Origin: Lactarius indigo
Lineage: Eukaryota > Basidiomycota > Agaricomycetes > Russulales > Russulaceae
Direction: 5' to 3'
Length of the DNA stretch: 47,800 bases
Assembly: GCA_025766275.1 (NCBI GenBank)
Contig: JAFKAC010000244.1
Coordinates: 1-47,800 of the forward strand
Below, piece by piece: positions 46,663-47,800 of the stretch (positions are counted from its first letter, which is position 1; every line of letters begins with the position of its first letter). Under the pieces are notes generated by a model, which was given only the letters and a program-made list of their open reading frames with translations, was not told where the DNA came from and did no database searches. The position numbers and the translations under genes are program-made.

Positions 46663-47800
46663 ATGGCCGTCTGTTCCAAAGTCGCCCGGATCCCCTGCTT
46701 TCGCAAGTCTCCCACTGCGAGCCCTCCTAAATACAAGGCCCTTCTCATAGGTATCAACTATACATCTCCCGCTAGTGATAACGAACAACGCGGTGACAAG
46801 CTTGATGGTCCGGTCGACGATGCAAAGGAAATGAAGAAGGCGTTGATTGGTGGAGTTTTCGTGGCTGCTCTTCCGCTCACGAGCTCAACGCCGTCACTTG
46901 CAGAGGTTTTCCGCTACAAAAAGAAGGACATTTTCTTGATGACAGACGAGGAATCTAACAGGGACACGGTGCATTGGCCTTCCGAGGCAAATATTGTGGG
47001 TCTTTGCATTCGCAAACGGCTATATGCTTGCCGCATCCCCTTCCAACCCTCGCCGACGTGTATCTAGATTCGGGCGTTGCAAGATCTCGTTCGCGACGCA
47101 TCGAGCGGCGATTCGTTCGTATTCTTCTGTAGGTCTCTGTGTCTATTCTTTCCCATCCCTTTGATCTTTGCTCCCTTAGACGCCGGTCACTGTGGGCAGC
47201 AACCAGTGACCACCGACCTCAATGAAACCGACGGCCTCGATGAATGTTCGACCAGTTGTTTATTTTTCCGTCCCCCACGAACTCTGACCATAATATAGAT
47301 ATGGTGACGTGCGATAACAAGAGGATTTTAGACAACGTGAGCCTCGCGTCAGTCATTCGTCGGCTCTCCGATGCTGAACACCTGTAGACACTTCGCGAAT
47401 GTCTTGTTGATCCGCTCCCCGCGGGACCCGCCTAACGGTTAGGACATTAACATTATGTTGTCAGGCTACGATAACACTTTCAATTGTCTTTTGTAGGCAT
47501 CCTGGATTCGTGCCATTCAGGCACACTTCTTGACTTAGACCACTATTCTTGTCACTGGTTCCTCAACCGACGCACGCAATGTACGTGAATACACATTTTC
47601 CCGTATTCTCTGCTAATCTCTCATGTCCACGTTTGTCTAGCCCTTCACGAGAGTAGGGTGGTAACGCAGTATGACGGGCCTCCCCGCCGTCACAGTGATG
47701 ACGTGTGGGTGCGCAAGCTCGTACGCAGCGCTCAGCTATTCCGAACGACACTCTCTTGTGCCGTTACAGCTGCACTTGCGGTCGCGCGCTTCAAGCTCCA
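46663..47800 (+). CDS. Caspase-domain (metacaspase-like) protein 5, cut by window end; probably disrupted
   Basis: Second-subfamily paralogue of gene 3. Exons seen: 46663-46849, 46904-46995, 47068-47128, 47180-47245, 47299-47336, 47388 to about 47437, 47497-47580, 47641 onward. Blocks are YKALLIGINYT, KKDIFLMTDEE, FVFFYAGHCGQQ (His117), LRECLVDPLPAG, ILDSCHSGT (catalytic Cys) and, in exon 8, a hydrophobic TTLSCAVTAALAVARFK. Exons of 92, 61, 66 and 38 nt equal those of gene 3. Exon 6 is one base shorter than the 51 nt in genes 1-3, which brings TAA into frame at 47433-47435. Exon 7 (84 nt against 85) also lacks one base just after its acceptor. An alternative donor at 47401 would restore phase but drop most of exon 6. 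Either a young pseudogene or a sequence error; everything else looks functional. Confidence 0.82.

Overview
The window looks like nuclear DNA of a filamentous basidiomycete (Agaricomycetes, probably a wood- or litter-decaying species). The evidence is many short (about 50-80 bp) GT-AG introns, secreted laccases split into 17 exons, a secreted phosphoesterase-type acid phosphatase, an F-box/leucine-rich protein of mushroom type and a tandem family of caspase-like genes. Nothing prokaryotic (operons, Shine-Dalgarno sites, CRISPR) is present. I rebuilt exon structures by hand, using paralogues inside the window as guides. Seven genes join in frame from ATG to stop.

Region 1 (1-4.0 kb) is a gene graveyard: a possible ABC-transporter scrap (about 1.1 kb) and a clear but broken sedolisin (S53) protease relic (about 1.97-3.24 kb). 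Region 2 (4.0-21.1 kb) is a laccase locus. It holds two intact laccases on the minus strand (4047-6566, 520 aa; 13130-15587, 526 aa) with matching 17-exon layouts, and a short laccase scrap between them (about 7.84-8.34 kb, minus). An intact acid phosphatase on the plus strand (9208-10903, 445 aa) also lies between them. A heavily decayed laccase relic on the plus strand (about 19.68-21.06 kb) follows.

Region 3 (20.9-30.4 kb) is two diverged direct copies of a 3.2-3.4 kb segment. Copy A starts inside the decayed laccase. A single-copy gene for a trypsin-fold serine protease (25100-26840, minus, 562 aa) lies between the copies.

Region 4 (31.7-47.8 kb) is a tandem array of caspase-domain (metacaspase-like) genes, all on the plus strand: three intact (445, 508 and 424 aa), one decayed, and one that runs off the window end and carries an in-frame stop. 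An F-box gene (40562-42322, minus, about 586 aa) interrupts the array. The array falls into two subfamilies with different His-motif contexts; members of one also carry a hydrophobic stretch after the catalytic core.

Functionally, the laccases and acid phosphatase are secreted enzymes for phenolic/lignin oxidation and phosphate release. The caspase-like array, protease and F-box gene are intracellular candidates for regulated proteolysis or cell death. Repeated birth and death of tandem copies is the main theme of the window.
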